NCBI RefSeq assembly: GCF_004364585.1
Contig: NZ_SOAN01000006.1
Location: 161,282-225,281, forward strand
Direction: 5' to 3'
Length of the DNA: 64,000 bases
DNA from: Nesterenkonia aurantiaca
GTDB lineage: Bacteria > Actinomycetota > Actinomycetes > Actinomycetales > Micrococcaceae
The notes under the pieces were generated by a model. It searched no databases. It had not been told where the DNA came from and saw nothing but the letters and a program-made list of their open reading frames with translations. Positions within the stretch are counted from its first letter, which is position 1; each line of letters opens with the position of its first letter. Below, piece by piece: positions 36,477 to 45,417 of the stretch. The position numbers and the translations under genes are program-made.

Positions 36477-37493
36477 GTGCTCATTGCACAGCGCCCCACG
36501 CTGACCGAAGAAGTTGTCGCCGACAATCGCTCCCGCTTCGTCATCGAGCCCCTCGAGCCGGGCTTCGGCTACACCCTCGGCAACTCCATGCGCCGCACCC
36601 TGCTCTCCTCCATCCCCGGTGCGGCCGTCACCAGCGTCCGGATCGACGGTGTGCTCCACGAGTTCACCACCATCGCCGGCACCAAGGAAGACGTCACCGA
36701 GCTCATCCTGAACGTGAAGCGGCTCTCGGTCTCTTCCGAGCATGACGAGCCCGTGGTCGCCTACCTCCGCAAGGAGGGCCCCGGTCCTGTGACCGCGGCC
36801 GACATCACTCCGCCAGCAGGCGTGGAGTTCCACAACCCGGAGCTGCACCTCGCCACGCTGAACGAGCACGGCAAGCTCGACATGGAGCTGACCGTGGAAC
36901 GCGGCCGCGGCTACGTCTCGGCGGCACAGAACAAGATGGCTGACGCCGAGATCGGCCGGATCCCGGTCGACTCCATCTACTCCCCGGTCCTGAAGGTCTC
37001 CTTCAAGGTCGAGGCGACTCGTGTGGAGCAGCGCACCGACTTCGACAAGCTCACCGTCGACGTCGAGACCAAGCCGTCCATGGAGCCCCGCGATGCCCTG
37101 GCATCGGCAGGCACCACCCTGGTCGAGCTGTTCTCGCTGGCTCGCGAGCTCAACGTGGCCGCCGAGGGCATCGAGATCGGCCCCTCGCCGACCGACGCCG
37201 CACTGGCCGCCGACATGGCTCTGCCCATCGAGGATCTGGAACTGACCGTGCGGTCCTACAACTGCCTCAAGCGCGAGGGCATCCACAGCGTGGGTGAACT
37301 CGTGGCTCGTTCCGAGGCCGATCTGATGGACATCCGCAACTTCGGTGCCAAGTCCATCGACGAGGTCAAGGACAAGCTCGTCGAGCTTGGCCTGAGCCTC
37401 AAGGACTCCCCGGCAGGCTTCGACCCGACCGCGGCTCGCTTCCAGGAAGCTGGCGACGAGGACTACGTCGAAGAAGAGCAGCAGCGGTTCTGA
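36477..37493 (+). CDS. rpoA: DNA-directed RNA polymerase subunit alpha
   Basis: The 338-residue alpha subunit has the N-terminal dimerisation domain with [27 protein letters not shown]. The C-terminal domain (about 260-315) contains the helix-hairpin-helix sequence [29 protein letters not shown], which binds UP elements and activators. It ends in an acidic tail. The GTG start has AAAGGAA upstream. rplQ follows after 77 nt. Confidence 0.98.
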   Translation: MLIAQRPTLTEEVVADNRSRFVIEPLEPGFGYTLGNSMRRTLLSSIPGAAVTSVRIDGVLHEFTTIAGTKEDVTELILNVKRLSVSSEHDEPVVAYLRKEGPGPVTAADITPPAGVEFHNPELHLATLNEHGKLDMELTVERGRGYVSAAQNKMADAEIGRIPVDSIYSPVLKVSFKVEATRVEQRTDFDKLTVDVETKPSMEPRDALASAGTTLVELFSLARELNVAAEGIEIGPSPTDAALAADMALPIEDLELTVRSYNCLKREGIHSVGELVARSEADLMDIRNFGAKSIDEVKDKLVELGLSLKDSPAGFDPTAARFQEAGDEDYVEEEQQRF

Positions 37494-37570
37494 AGAACTG
37501 CGGCCCACGACAACTATTCGCGCTGACGTTCAACTGAACTGACTGCGCACCACTCAAGGAGAACCAGACC

Positions 37571-38131
37571 ATGCCTACCCCCACCAAGGGTCCGCGCCTG
37601 GGCGGCAGCCCGTCGCACGAGAAGATGATGTTGGCGAACCTTTCCGCCAACCTGTTCGAGCACCGCTCGATCACCACCACGCTGACCAAGGCCAAGCGCC
37701 TGCGCCCCTATGCGGAGCGTCTGATCACGATGGCGAAGCAGGGCGACATCGCCGCCCGTCGCCGCGTGGTCGGCAAGATCAGCGCCAACAGCGCGACCAA
37801 CCAGGCGATCGTCCACGAGCTGTTCACCGTCATCGCCCCGGCCATGGCCGAGCGCGAAGGCGGCTACACCCGGATCGTGAAGATCGGCAACCGCAAGGGC
37901 GACAACGCCCCGATGGCTGTCATCGAGCTCGTCATGGAGCCGGTCTCGCCGAAGCAGGCAGTGGTCAAGGAGGCCGAACAGGCCACCGCGACCCCCGCCC
38001 AGAAGCCGGCCGAGGCCACTGAGGCCGAGACCACAGAGGCTGAGGCCACAGAGGCTGAGGCCACAGAGGCTGGGGCCACTGAGGCCGAGACCACTGAGGC
38101 TGAGGCCACTGAGGCCGAGGGCCAGAAGTAG
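37571..38131 (+). CDS. rplQ: 50S ribosomal protein L17 (bL17) with repetitive acidic tail
   Basis: The core (about 1-125) is ordinary: [28 protein letters not shown], then [22 protein letters not shown]. The C-terminal ~60 residues are an Ala/Thr/Glu tail encoded in part by seven copies of a 15-bp repeat, making the protein 186 residues against ~127 in E. coli. The ATG follows AAGGAGAA. It closes the alpha operon before a hairpin and truA. Confidence 0.96.
   Translation: MPTPTKGPRLGGSPSHEKMMLANLSANLFEHRSITTTLTKAKRLRPYAERLITMAKQGDIAARRRVVGKISANSATNQAIVHELFTVIAPAMAEREGGYTRIVKIGNRKGDNAPMAVIELVMEPVSPKQAVVKEAEQATATPAQKPAEATEAETTEAEATEAEATEAGATEAETTEAEATEAEGQK
38015..38119. repeat. Seven tandem 15-bp repeats inside rplQ
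   Basis: The unit (G/A)CCAC(T/A)GAGGC(C/T)GAG repeats exactly every 15 bp, seven times, with one copy ending GGG. It encodes an (A/T)TEAE-type pentapeptide. Since the period is a multiple of three, copy-number changes keep the frame. It ends 12 bp before the rplQ stop. Confidence 0.95.
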
Positions 38132-38150
38132 ACCTCACAGCACGCACCGC

Positions 38151-38187
38151 TCAGGCGCCCCCGATCTCACCGATCGCGGGCGCCTGA
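38151..38187 (+). terminator. Terminator hairpin after rplQ
   Basis: TCAGGCGCCC (38151-38160) pairs with GGGCGCCTGA (38178-38187), with inner GATC/GATC complementarity, 19 nt after the rplQ stop. No T run follows. Confidence 0.6.
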
Positions 38188-38250
38188 CGTGTCTGTGTCC
38201 AGATCCACACCGCATTCAACCGCGAATCTCGCATGGACAGAGGGGAGCCC

Positions 38251-39132
38251 ATGAGCCTGCGCGAAGACCCCCAGGCCCCGACCATGCGGGTGCGCCTGGA
38301 CATGGCCTATGACGGAAGCGCCTTCCACGGGTGGGCGATGCAGCCTGGGCTGCGCACCGTCGAAGGTGCCCTGCGCTTGGGGCTGGCGACCCTGCTTCGA
38401 CGCGAGGTGCCGCTGATCGTGGCCGGGCGCACCGACGCCGGCGTCCACGCTCGAGGCCAGGTGGTCCACCTGGACCTGACCGAAGCCGAGTACGCCCAGC
38501 TGGGTCGAGATCATTGGATCGCCCCGGAGGAAGCGCTGGTGCGGCGGCTGACCGGGGTGCTGCACGGTGAGCGCGGAGCCGTCGTCGTCTTCGCCGCCGC
38601 CGTCGTGCCGCAGGACTTCGACGCCAGATTCTCCGCGCTGAGCCGCACCTACCGCTACCGGATCGCTGATGCTCCGGCCCGCCGGGACCCGCTGCGCCGG
38701 GTCGACACGGCCTGGCACCGGGTGCCGCTGGACGCCGAGCTGATGCGGCTCGAGGCGGCCTCAGCGGCCGGGCTCCTGGACTACGGAAGCTTCTGCCGGC
38801 CTCGGGAGCGCAGCACCACGATCCGGGAGCTGCATGACTTCAGCATCCGCCGCGACGTCGACGGGGTGATCATCGCCGAGCTCACCGCCGATGCGTTCTG
38901 CCACCATATGGTGCGCGCCCTGATGGGGGCCTGCCTGGACGTGGGGGAGGGGCGCCGGGCCCCCGGCTGGCTGATGCGCCGGCTCCAGGAGCCGATCTGG
39001 GACCAGCGGGTCCGACTGGCCCCACCAGGTGGCCTGGTCCTGGAGTCCGTCGCGTATCCGCCAGACGAGCAGCTGGGCCGCCGTGCGGCGCAGACCCGAG
39101 CGCGCCGGCAGCGCGCTGAACAGGACGATTAG
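38251..39132 (+). CDS. truA: tRNA pseudouridine synthase A
   Basis: Makes pseudouridine at tRNA positions 38-40. The 293 residues contain the catalytic Asp62 in AGRTDAGVHARGQ, with LDMAYDGSAFHGWAMQPG at the N-terminus and FCHHMVRALMGACLDVGEG near the C-terminus. ATG 38251 is chosen because AGAGGGGAG is just upstream, and ATG 38233 is the alternative. truA commonly follows rplQ in Actinobacteria. Confidence 0.95.
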   Translation: MSLREDPQAPTMRVRLDMAYDGSAFHGWAMQPGLRTVEGALRLGLATLLRREVPLIVAGRTDAGVHARGQVVHLDLTEAEYAQLGRDHWIAPEEALVRRLTGVLHGERGAVVVFAAAVVPQDFDARFSALSRTYRYRIADAPARRDPLRRVDTAWHRVPLDAELMRLEAASAAGLLDYGSFCRPRERSTTIRELHDFSIRRDVDGVIIAELTADAFCHHMVRALMGACLDVGEGRRAPGWLMRRLQEPIWDQRVRLAPPGGLVLESVAYPPDEQLGRRAAQTRARRQRAEQDD

Positions 39133-39357
39133 CCCAGCCCTGATGTGATCTCAAGCACAGCAGGATATCGTGTCAGACAGGTCGTTGCACCCCGGATGCC
39201 CTGTCAGTGCTGGGCGGGGGAGCCGTCTCACGGCTACCCTCGCAGCCTGCGGCAGAGTCCCGGGGTGGCGTGGAACACGGTTGAGGGCCATACTCATTCG
39301 GGCTCGCCTTCACCGAAGAAGGCCCTCATCCCTGACCTGCAAAGGAACCAACCACAG

Positions 39358-40831
39358 ATGAGCACCACCTCTCGTTCGCAGGACTCCGGCATCGGCGGCG
39401 TCGCGTGGGTCGTCCTGGTCGCCGCGTTCGGCGGCTTCCTCTTCGGCTTCGACACCGCTGTGATCAATGGGGCCGTGGGTCCCATCCAGGCCCAGTTCGG
39501 CCTCTCTGACATCGCGGTGGGCTTCACCGTCTCCTCCGCACTGCTGGGCTGCATGATCGGCGCCTGGGCCGGTGGCAGCCTCTCGGACCGGATCGGCCGC
39601 CAGCGGGCCATGATGGTCGCCGCGGCGCTGTTCTTCATCTCAGCGATCGGTTCAGGGCTGGCCTTCGGCTCCGTGGACCTGGTGCTCTGGCGCGTGCTCG
39701 GCGGCATCGGCGTCGGCATGGCCTCGGTGATCGCCCCGGCCTACATCGCCGAGGTCGCCCCGACCCACCTGCGTGGACGCCTCGGCTCCACCTGGCAGCT
39801 CGCCATCGTGGTCGGCATCTTCATGGCCGCCTCCTCCAATGCCTTCATCGCCAATGTCGCCGACGGCGCGGCGGAAGAGCTCTGGTTCGGACTGGAGGCC
39901 TGGCGCTGGATGTTCCTGCTCGAGGCCGGACCGGCGCTGCTCTACGGCCTGCTGGCCTCCTCGATCCCCGAATCGCCGCGCTACCTGATCTCCCGTGGCC
40001 GGGAGAAGCAGGCCGCGAAGGTGCTCGAAGAGATCGTGGGCGTTCGGGGGGAAACGGCGATCGCGCAGAAGATCAAGGAGGTCCGGGAGACCATCAACCT
40101 CGAGGCGCGGCAGAAGTTCCGTGACCTCATCGTCAGCGGCAAGCTGACCCCCATCGTCTGGGTCGGTCTGGGTCGGTCTGGGCCTGGCGGTCTTCCAGCA
40201 GTTCGTCGGCATCAACGTCATCTTCTACTACTCCAACACCCTCTGGCAGGCCGTGGGCATCGCGGAGGATCAGGCCTTCCTGGTCCAGATCATCACCACG
40301 AGCGTGAACATCGTGGCCACCGTCATCGGCATCATCATCGTGGACAAGGTGGGCCGCCGGATCCCGCTGGCCGTCGGCTCGGCCGGCATGGCCCTGGGTC
40401 TGGGCATGATGGCGGTGGCGTTCAGCCAGGCCATCATCACGATCGGGGCCGACGGCGAGGAGCTGGTCTCGCTGCCGGGCGCCTGGGGCATGATCGCGCT
40501 GGTCTCCGCGAACGTCTTCGTGCTCTTCTTCGGCGCCACCTGGGGGCCCTTCATGTGGGTCCTGCTGGGGGAGATGTTCCCCAACCGGATCCGTGCGGTG
40601 GCACTGGGCGTCACCGCCTCAGCAAACTGGGCCGCGAACTTCCTGATCTCGATGCTGTTCCCCGAGATGGCGGCGTTCTCGCTGGTCTTCGCCTACGGCT
40701 TCTACGCCGCCTCGGCGCTGCTCTCGATGTTCTTCGTGCTCAAGTGGGTGCCCGAGACCAATGGGCGCGAGCTGGAAGACATGTCAGACGGCGCCTATGA
40801 GAAGGCTCCACGGGCCACAAAGGCCCGCTGA
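39358..40831 (+). pseudogene. Sugar-porter MFS transporter, frameshifted by a 10-bp duplication
   Basis: Frame 1 from ATG 39358 encodes the N-terminal half of a major-facilitator sugar porter: GGFLFGFDTAVINGAVG, SDRIGRQRAMM and IPESPRYLISRGREKQ. Near 40161 the frame is lost. The family sequence (QQFVGINVIFYYSN, then DKVGRRIP and PETNGRELEDM) continues in the next frame to 40831. The break coincides with two identical copies of GGTCGGTCTG (40161-40170 and 40171-40180). Deleting one copy restores a continuous gene of about 487 codons. AAAGGA lies 11 nt upstream of the start. It could be a true mutation, a phase-variable state or a sequencing error. The substrate is unknown. Confidence 0.85.
40161..40180. 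repeat. 10-bp tandem duplication disrupting the MFS gene
   Basis: GGTCGGTCTG occurs twice in tandem. Removing one copy joins the codons for PIVWVGLG to LAVFQQFVGINV, the expected family sequence. The duplication is a length change of one modulo three. Confidence 0.9.
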
Positions 40832-40852
40832 GCCAGCGCTGGGTCCCGCCCC

Positions 40853-40943
40853 GGATGGGGCTGAAGCCTCGCCTGGATAAGGGTTGAAGCCTTGCCAGGA
40901 TCGGAGCTGAAGCCCCGCCAGGATGGGGGCTGAAGCCCCGCGG
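40853..40943. repeat. Four imperfect 22-23 bp tandem hairpin repeats
   Basis: Units start with GGAT at 40853, 40875, 40898 and 40921. Each has the form GGAT, a G-rich stretch, CTGAAGCC, then CCGCC or similar. Each is also a small inverted repeat (for example GGGGCT GA AGCCCC). They lie between the frameshifted transporter and the rplM promoter, within a 434-nt gene-free gap. They may act as terminators or may be a minor repeat family. Confidence 0.8.
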
Positions 40944-41000
40944 AGAAGCACCGCCCCCGCCCGGAGCGAGGGTCACCGCCAGTCGATCTGGAGGGTGACT

Positions 41001-41030
41001 TTGCTCAAAGGCGGGGGCGCTCTGTATAGT
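41001..41030 (+). promoter_or_regulatory. Promoter for rplM-rpsI
   Basis: TTGCTC (41001-41006), an 18-bp spacer and TATAGT (41025-41030) directly preceded by TG. The leader is about 230 nt and contains inverted repeats such as TCCCAG/CTGGGA near 41148-41166. A specific L13-leader match could not be established. Confidence 0.65.
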
Positions 41031-41265
41031 TGTTGGTTGTTGTGCGTGTCCACCCTTGCGTGGGTTCGTGTCGAGGCGGCTCAGTTGCATGGTCGTCAGC
41101 CTCCGCGGACTGCAGGGGAACTCACGGGCCCGGTCTTTTCCCAGTCCTCACCTGGGAATCCGGATGTCGCACTCGCGAAGAAACAGTCACTGACACTCGG
41201 TGCCTCTCACACACCAGAGAGTCCAGTGCACTGAACCGTAGAACATCGACCGAAGGCATACCAAC

Positions 41266-41709
41266 GTGCGTACGTACACCCCGAAGCCTGGCGACGCCGA
41301 CGCCCAGTGGCACGTCATCGACGCGACTGACGTCGTGCTGGGCCGGCTCGCTTCCCAGACTGCCGCGCTGCTGCGCGGCAAGCACAAGCCGACCTTCGTC
41401 CCACACCAGGACATGGGCGACTTCGTCATCATCATCAACGCCGAGAAGGTCGCCATGACTGGCGACAAGGCCGAGAAGAAGCGCTACTGGCGCCACTCCG
41501 GCTTTCCCGGCGGCATCAAGTCGCTGACCTTCAACGAGATGGTCGAGCGCTACCCCACCCGCGCCGCCTACCAGGCGGTCAAGGGCATGTTGCCGCATAA
41601 CAAGCTCGGAACGGCTCAGCTGAAGAAGCTGCGCGTCTATGCAGGTGCAGAGCACCCGCACGTCGCGCAGCAGCCGAAGCCGTTCGACATCTCCCAGGTC
41701 ACTCAGTAG
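41266..41709 (+). CDS. rplM: 50S ribosomal protein L13 (uL13)
   Basis: Early-assembly large-subunit protein. The 147 residues include [27 protein letters not shown], the [15 protein letters not shown] block and [21 protein letters not shown]. The start is GTG with GAAGG upstream. rpsI follows after 37 nt, the universal rplM-rpsI pairing. Confidence 0.97.
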   Translation: MRTYTPKPGDADAQWHVIDATDVVLGRLASQTAALLRGKHKPTFVPHQDMGDFVIIINAEKVAMTGDKAEKKRYWRHSGFPGGIKSLTFNEMVERYPTRAAYQAVKGMLPHNKLGTAQLKKLRVYAGAEHPHVAQQPKPFDISQVTQ

Positions 41710-41746
41710 TCCTGGCCACCCGACACTAGAATTTTCAAGGAGAATC

Positions 41747-42244
41747 GTGGCTCAGAACACTGAAGAGCTCACCGAAACCGAGGAGCTTTCAAGCTACACC
41801 TCGGAATCAACCCCCACCGAGGAGACCGCCGGCGAGTCCGAGCGTGCACCGTTGACCGTCGGCGGAGCCGCCATCGGTCGACGCAAGCGCGCACGTGCTC
41901 GTGTCCGCATCACCCCGGGCACCGGCACCTGGACCCTCAACGGTCGCAGCCTGGAGGAGTACTTCCCCAATAAGCTGCACCAGCAGGAAGTGAACGATCC
42001 CTTCACCCTGCTCGATCTCAAGGGCGCCTACGACGTCATTGCCCGCATCGACGGCGGCGGCCCCTCGGGCCAGTCCGGCGCGCTGCGGCTCGGCATCTCC
42101 CGGGCGCTGAACGAGATCGACCGCGACCACAACCGCGCGGCACTGAAGAAGGCTGGATTCCTGACTCGCGACGCCCGTGCGGTGGAGCGCAAGAAGGCCG
42201 GTCTGAAGAAGGCTCGCAAGGCACCGCAGTACTCCAAGCGCTGA
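41747..42244 (+). CDS. rpsI: 30S ribosomal protein S9 (uS9)
   Basis: uS9 reaches P-site tRNA through its C-terminal tail, here intact as [13 protein letters not shown] 41747 with AAGGAGA just upstream gives 165 residues. The first ~38 residues are an acidic Thr/Ser/Glu-rich extension ([20 protein letters not shown]...), while the core begins near [17 protein letters not shown]. The E. coli protein has 130 residues and lacks the extension. Confidence 0.96.
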   Translation: MAQNTEELTETEELSSYTSESTPTEETAGESERAPLTVGGAAIGRRKRARARVRITPGTGTWTLNGRSLEEYFPNKLHQQEVNDPFTLLDLKGAYDVIARIDGGGPSGQSGALRLGISRALNEIDRDHNRAALKKAGFLTRDARAVERKKAGLKKARKAPQYSKR

Positions 42245-42281
42245 TCACCCAGCACTGTTTCCAGTGCTGACCCCAGCTGCT

Positions 42282-42320
42282 CGAAGAACCCCGCCGGAGA
42301 CTCTCCGGCGGGGTTCTTCG
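42282..42320 (+). terminator. Terminator after rpsI
   Basis: A 16-bp perfect stem (42282-42297 with 42305-42320) around a 7-nt loop. A smaller hairpin AGCACTG/CAGTGCT lies just before it (42251-42268). It separates rpsI from glmM. Confidence 0.85.
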
Positions 42321-42342
42321 CGTCTGTGCGGGATCTGCCCAG

Positions 42343-42348
42343 TAGACT
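42343..42348 (+). promoter_or_regulatory. -10 element of the glmM promoter
   Basis: TAGACT ends 10 nt before the glmM ATG and no Shine-Dalgarno lies between, so the transcript would be leaderless or nearly so. No clear -35 is seen. Confidence 0.45.
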
Positions 42349-42358
42349 GACCGTCATC

Positions 42359-43711
42359 ATGGCACGACTTTTCGGCACTGACGGCGTGCGCGGTGTGGCC
42401 AACGAGCTGCTCACCGCTGAACTCGCCCTCACCCTCTCCCAGTCAGCAGCAACCGTCCTCGGTCACCAGCAGGTGCCCCCCGGCACCCGGCCCACCGCAG
42501 TGGTGGCGCGGGACCCTCGCATCTCCGGGGAGTTCATCTCCGCCGCGGTGCAGGCCGGCATCGCCAGCAGCGGGGTCGATGTCTTCGACGCCGGCGTGCT
42601 GCCCACCCCGGCAGCAGCCTTCCTGGTCGCCGACATCGGGGCGGACTTCGGCGTGATGATCTCCGCCTCGCACAACCCGGCCCCGGACAACGGCATCAAG
42701 TTCCTGGCCCGGGGCGGCCACAAGCTCGACGACGCCGCCGAGGACGCCATCGAGACCGAGATGGGGCGCACGCCCCCGCGGCCCACCGGAGCCGACGTCG
42801 GGCGGATCAGCCGGTTCGCCGACGCGGAGGACCGATACCTGGTGCACCTGCTTCGCTCGCTGAACGGCGTCAGCCTCAAGGGGCTCAAGATCGTGCTCGA
42901 CTGCGCCCACGGTGCTGCCGCCGGGGTCTCGCCCCAGGCCTTCACCGATGCCGGGGCCGAGGTGGTCGTCATCGGGGCCGAGCCCGACGGTCTGAACATC
43001 AACGAGGGCTACGGCTCCACCCACCTGGGCCCGCTGCAGGACGCGGTGCGCGAGCATGGAGCCGACCTGGGCATCGCCCACGACGGCGACGCCGACCGCT
43101 GCCTGGCCGTGGACCACACCGGAGAGATCATCGACGGTGACCAGATCATGGGGGTCTTGGCGATCGCGCAGCAGGAAGCCGGCACCCTGGTCGATGACAC
43201 CCTGGTCGTCACGGTGATGTCGAACCTCGGCCTGAAGCTCGGCATGGAGGCCGCAGGGATCAAGCTGGTGGAGACCGCGGTCGGGGACCGCTACGTGCTC
43301 GCCGCGATGCGCGCAGCGGGTTACAACCTCGGAGGCGAGCAGTCGGGGCATCTGATCTTCGCGGACTACGCCACCACCGGTGACGGACTGCTCACCGGGC
43401 TGCAGCTCGCCGCCCGGGTAGCGGCCACCGGCAGGTCGGTCCGGACCCTCGTGGCAGAGTCGATGACTCGGCTTCCACAGGTGCTGATCAACGTCAAGGG
43501 CGTGGACCGGACTCGGGTCAAGACGCACCAGTCGGTGCAGGAGGCCGTCGCGCAGGTCGAGGCCCGACTGGGCGCCACCGGCCGGGTGCTGCTGCGTCCC
43601 TCGGGCACGGAGCCGGTGGTCCGGGTCATGGTGGAAGCCCCGACGGCAGACCTCGCCCGCGCCGAGTCCGAGGCGCTGGCCGACATCGTGAAGGCCGAAC
43701 TCGCGCTGTGA
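42359..43711 (+). CDS. glmM: Phosphoglucosamine mutase
   Basis: Converts glucosamine-6-phosphate to glucosamine-1-phosphate for UDP-GlcNAc and peptidoglycan synthesis, downstream of GlmS (encoded at 46494). The 450 residues have phosphoserine S104 in [13 protein letters not shown], the metal loop DGDADRC, sugar-binding GGEQSGH and phosphate-binding [14 protein letters not shown] 42359 opens [12 protein letters not shown], the family start. An in-frame start at 42326 is unlikely. Confidence 0.97.
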   Translation: MARLFGTDGVRGVANELLTAELALTLSQSAATVLGHQQVPPGTRPTAVVARDPRISGEFISAAVQAGIASSGVDVFDAGVLPTPAAAFLVADIGADFGVMISASHNPAPDNGIKFLARGGHKLDDAAEDAIETEMGRTPPRPTGADVGRISRFADAEDRYLVHLLRSLNGVSLKGLKIVLDCAHGAAAGVSPQAFTDAGAEVVVIGAEPDGLNINEGYGSTHLGPLQDAVREHGADLGIAHDGDADRCLAVDHTGEIIDGDQIMGVLAIAQQEAGTLVDDTLVVTVMSNLGLKLGMEAAGIKLVETAVGDRYVLAAMRAAGYNLGGEQSGHLIFADYATTGDGLLTGLQLAARVAATGRSVRTLVAESMTRLPQVLINVKGVDRTRVKTHQSVQEAVAQVEARLGATGRVLLRPSGTEPVVRVMVEAPTADLARAESEALADIVKAELAL

Positions 43712-43749
43712 CCCCATAGCCCCAGCGAGGGGCAGTGCCCTTCTCCGTC

Positions 43750-43766
43750 GAGGGGCGGTGCCCCTC
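43750..43766. terminator. Hairpin between convergent glmM and mscL
   Basis: GAGGGGC (43750-43756) pairs with GCCCCTC (43760-43766) around GGT in the 70-bp gap between the two convergent stop codons. A less perfect copy, GAGGGGCAGTGCCCTTC, lies just before it. Confidence 0.5.
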
Positions 43767-43781
43767 AACGTGGGGTGGGGT

Positions 43782-44312
43782 TCAGTCCTTGCCCCAGACC
43801 ACGTCTTTGGCCTTGCCGAGCACCGAATGGCGCCTGGGCCCCTGGGTGCTCTGCTGCTCCGCGTCCTCGGCCGCCTGCCGCTGGGCCTCGGCCAGGGAGG
43901 CGAGGAACGCGGGATTGGTGACCTCGGTCTGGGCCTTGAGCTGATCCCGGATCTCGCGCAGCAGCGAGATGTTTTCATCCTCCGCCTCCGGCGGAGCAGC
44001 CTGTGAGCGGCGCTCCCTGGCCTCGATCATGCGCGTCATCGGCGCAATGATCACGAAGTAGACGGCGCCGGCGATCAGCAGGAAGTTCACCAGGGCGGTC
44101 AGCAGCACCCCGAAACGGATCGGAGTGTCGTTGAGCATCACCACCGCGAAGTCATCGAAGTCGGGGGTGCCCACCAGCGCGGAGATCAGGGGCATCAGCA
44201 CGCTCTCCACCAGTGCGGTGACGACTGCGGTGAACGCGGTGCCGATGACCACCGCGGTGGCCAGGTCCACGACGCTTCCGCGCGTGATGAAGAGTCTGAA
44301 TCCCTTGAGCAT
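43782..44312 (-). CDS. mscL: Large-conductance mechanosensitive channel MscL
   Basis: Emergency osmotic release valve. The 176 residues begin MLKGFRLFITRGSVVDLATAVVIGTAFTAVV, the typical N-terminal amphipathic helix plus TM1. TM2 is GVLLTALVNFLLIAGAVYFVII. A coiled-coil C-terminal part follows (ENISLLREIRDQLKAQ), then a longer Gln/Glu-rich tail than in E. coli (136 residues). It is probably leaderless: TAGACT on the minus strand ends 6 nt before the ATG. Confidence 0.96.
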   Translation of the reverse strand: MLKGFRLFITRGSVVDLATAVVIGTAFTAVVTALVESVLMPLISALVGTPDFDDFAVVMLNDTPIRFGVLLTALVNFLLIAGAVYFVIIAPMTRMIEARERRSQAAPPEAEDENISLLREIRDQLKAQTEVTNPAFLASLAEAQRQAAEDAEQQSTQGPRRHSVLGKAKDVVWGKD

Positions 44313-44318
44313 GGAAGA

Positions 44319-44324
44319 AGTCTA
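44319..44324 (-). promoter_or_regulatory. -10 element for leaderless mscL
   Basis: The minus strand reads TAGACT, then 6 nt, then the mscL ATG at 44312-44310. No ribosome-binding site fits in between. Confidence 0.55.
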
Positions 44325-44397
44325 GGACACCGAGAACCCGCTGACCGGGTCGGCATCGGGCGCCCCCGGGGTGCTCAGCAGGGGCTCACGGTGCGCC

Positions 44398-45333
44398 TCA
44401 GGGCAGGGCAGGCTCGGCGTCGTCGTACTCCGCAGCCGCCGGCTGGTCCCAGTACTCCTCCAGGGTGAGTCCCTCGGCGGAGACCTCCTGCGCGGTCTCC
44501 TCACCGACATAGCGCAGATGCCAGGGCTCAAACTCGTAGCCGGTGATCTGTTCGGCCCCTTCCAGATACCGGATCACGAATCCATGGTCTGCGGCGTGCT
44601 CCGCCACCCACTGGCCCTCCGGGGTCTCCGCGAAGCAGTGCCCCTGGATGCATTCGGGGTTCTCGATGCTGATCACATCGGCCGCCAGCCCGGTCTGGTG
44701 CTCCGAGTAGCCGGGCCGAGCCACGAGCTCGTCGGTGGCTTCGGTGCCCACAGACGCGTGGCGGTTCGCATACAAGCTCACCTGCGCGTCATAGGACCGG
44801 TAGCCACTGGTCATGGCGAGGACCTGGCCATCCTCCGCCGCGGCGGCGATGAGCTGCTCGAGCGCCTCGGCGGCGGGTTCGCGCAGCATCAGCTGGTTCT
44901 CGGTGGTCGTGCGGACCTCCGGAACCTCCAGGTCTGTGGGGGCGTAGTCCTCGGGCTCCAGCGGATTCTGCGGGTTCACCAGGACATGGATGGAGTCCGG
45001 GTCCCAGGAGGGCTCGCTGGCGCGCTCCGGGGACGGCTCCGGAGAGGGCTCTGGGCTTGCCTCTGGAGCGGGCTCGGGGGTCTGCTCGGAGTCCGGAGAC
45101 GCGTCCTGGGCATCCGGGACCTGGTCCCCGCGCACCTCGGAGAGCGTCTGGTCCACGTCCAGCGCGGCACGCACCCCGTCCCAGGCCCGGGGCAGCAGGA
45201 AGACGGTCAGCGCGAGCGCGCCGAGGAGCAGCAGAGCCACCAACACGCGACGTCGCCGGTACATCCGGGCGCGGCGGGCCTGCTGCTGCTGCCATTGACG
45301 ACGCCCGTCCGGGCTCAGCCGTGCTTTCGACAT
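44398..45333 (-). CDS. Membrane-anchored VanY-like D-Ala-D-Ala carboxypeptidase (peptidase M15)
   Basis: The 311-residue product has a basic cytoplasmic N-terminus, one TM helix (about 29-48) and a Pro/Glu/Ser-rich linker with PEPSPEPS-type repeats. A C-terminal zinc peptidase domain carries SGYRSYDAQ, the SEHQTGLAADV motif (His and Asp ligands) and EPWHLRYVG (His ligand). It would trim peptidoglycan stem peptides outside the membrane. ATG at 45333 has AGGGGG upstream, and TTG 45351 is an alternative. It lies between mscL and coaA on the same strand. Confidence 0.88.
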   Translation of the reverse strand: MSKARLSPDGRRQWQQQQARRARMYRRRRVLVALLLLGALALTVFLLPRAWDGVRAALDVDQTLSEVRGDQVPDAQDASPDSEQTPEPAPEASPEPSPEPSPERASEPSWDPDSIHVLVNPQNPLEPEDYAPTDLEVPEVRTTTENQLMLREPAAEALEQLIAAAAEDGQVLAMTSGYRSYDAQVSLYANRHASVGTEATDELVARPGYSEHQTGLAADVISIENPECIQGHCFAETPEGQWVAEHAADHGFVIRYLEGAEQITGYEFEPWHLRYVGEETAQEVSAEGLTLEEYWDQPAAAEYDDAEPALP

Positions 45334-45417
45334 CAGGCGCCCCCTCGGCAAGGACTGGGCAGCATGCGGGCGGCGGTGGAGGTGTAGACGAAGCGGGGCA
45401 GAACCATGTTCGAGGCG

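Noticed and set aside
40253..40831. A separate small transporter gene starting at ATG 40253
   Set aside because: The sequence continues the N-terminal half of the sugar porter in another frame, and the break is explained by the 10-bp duplication.
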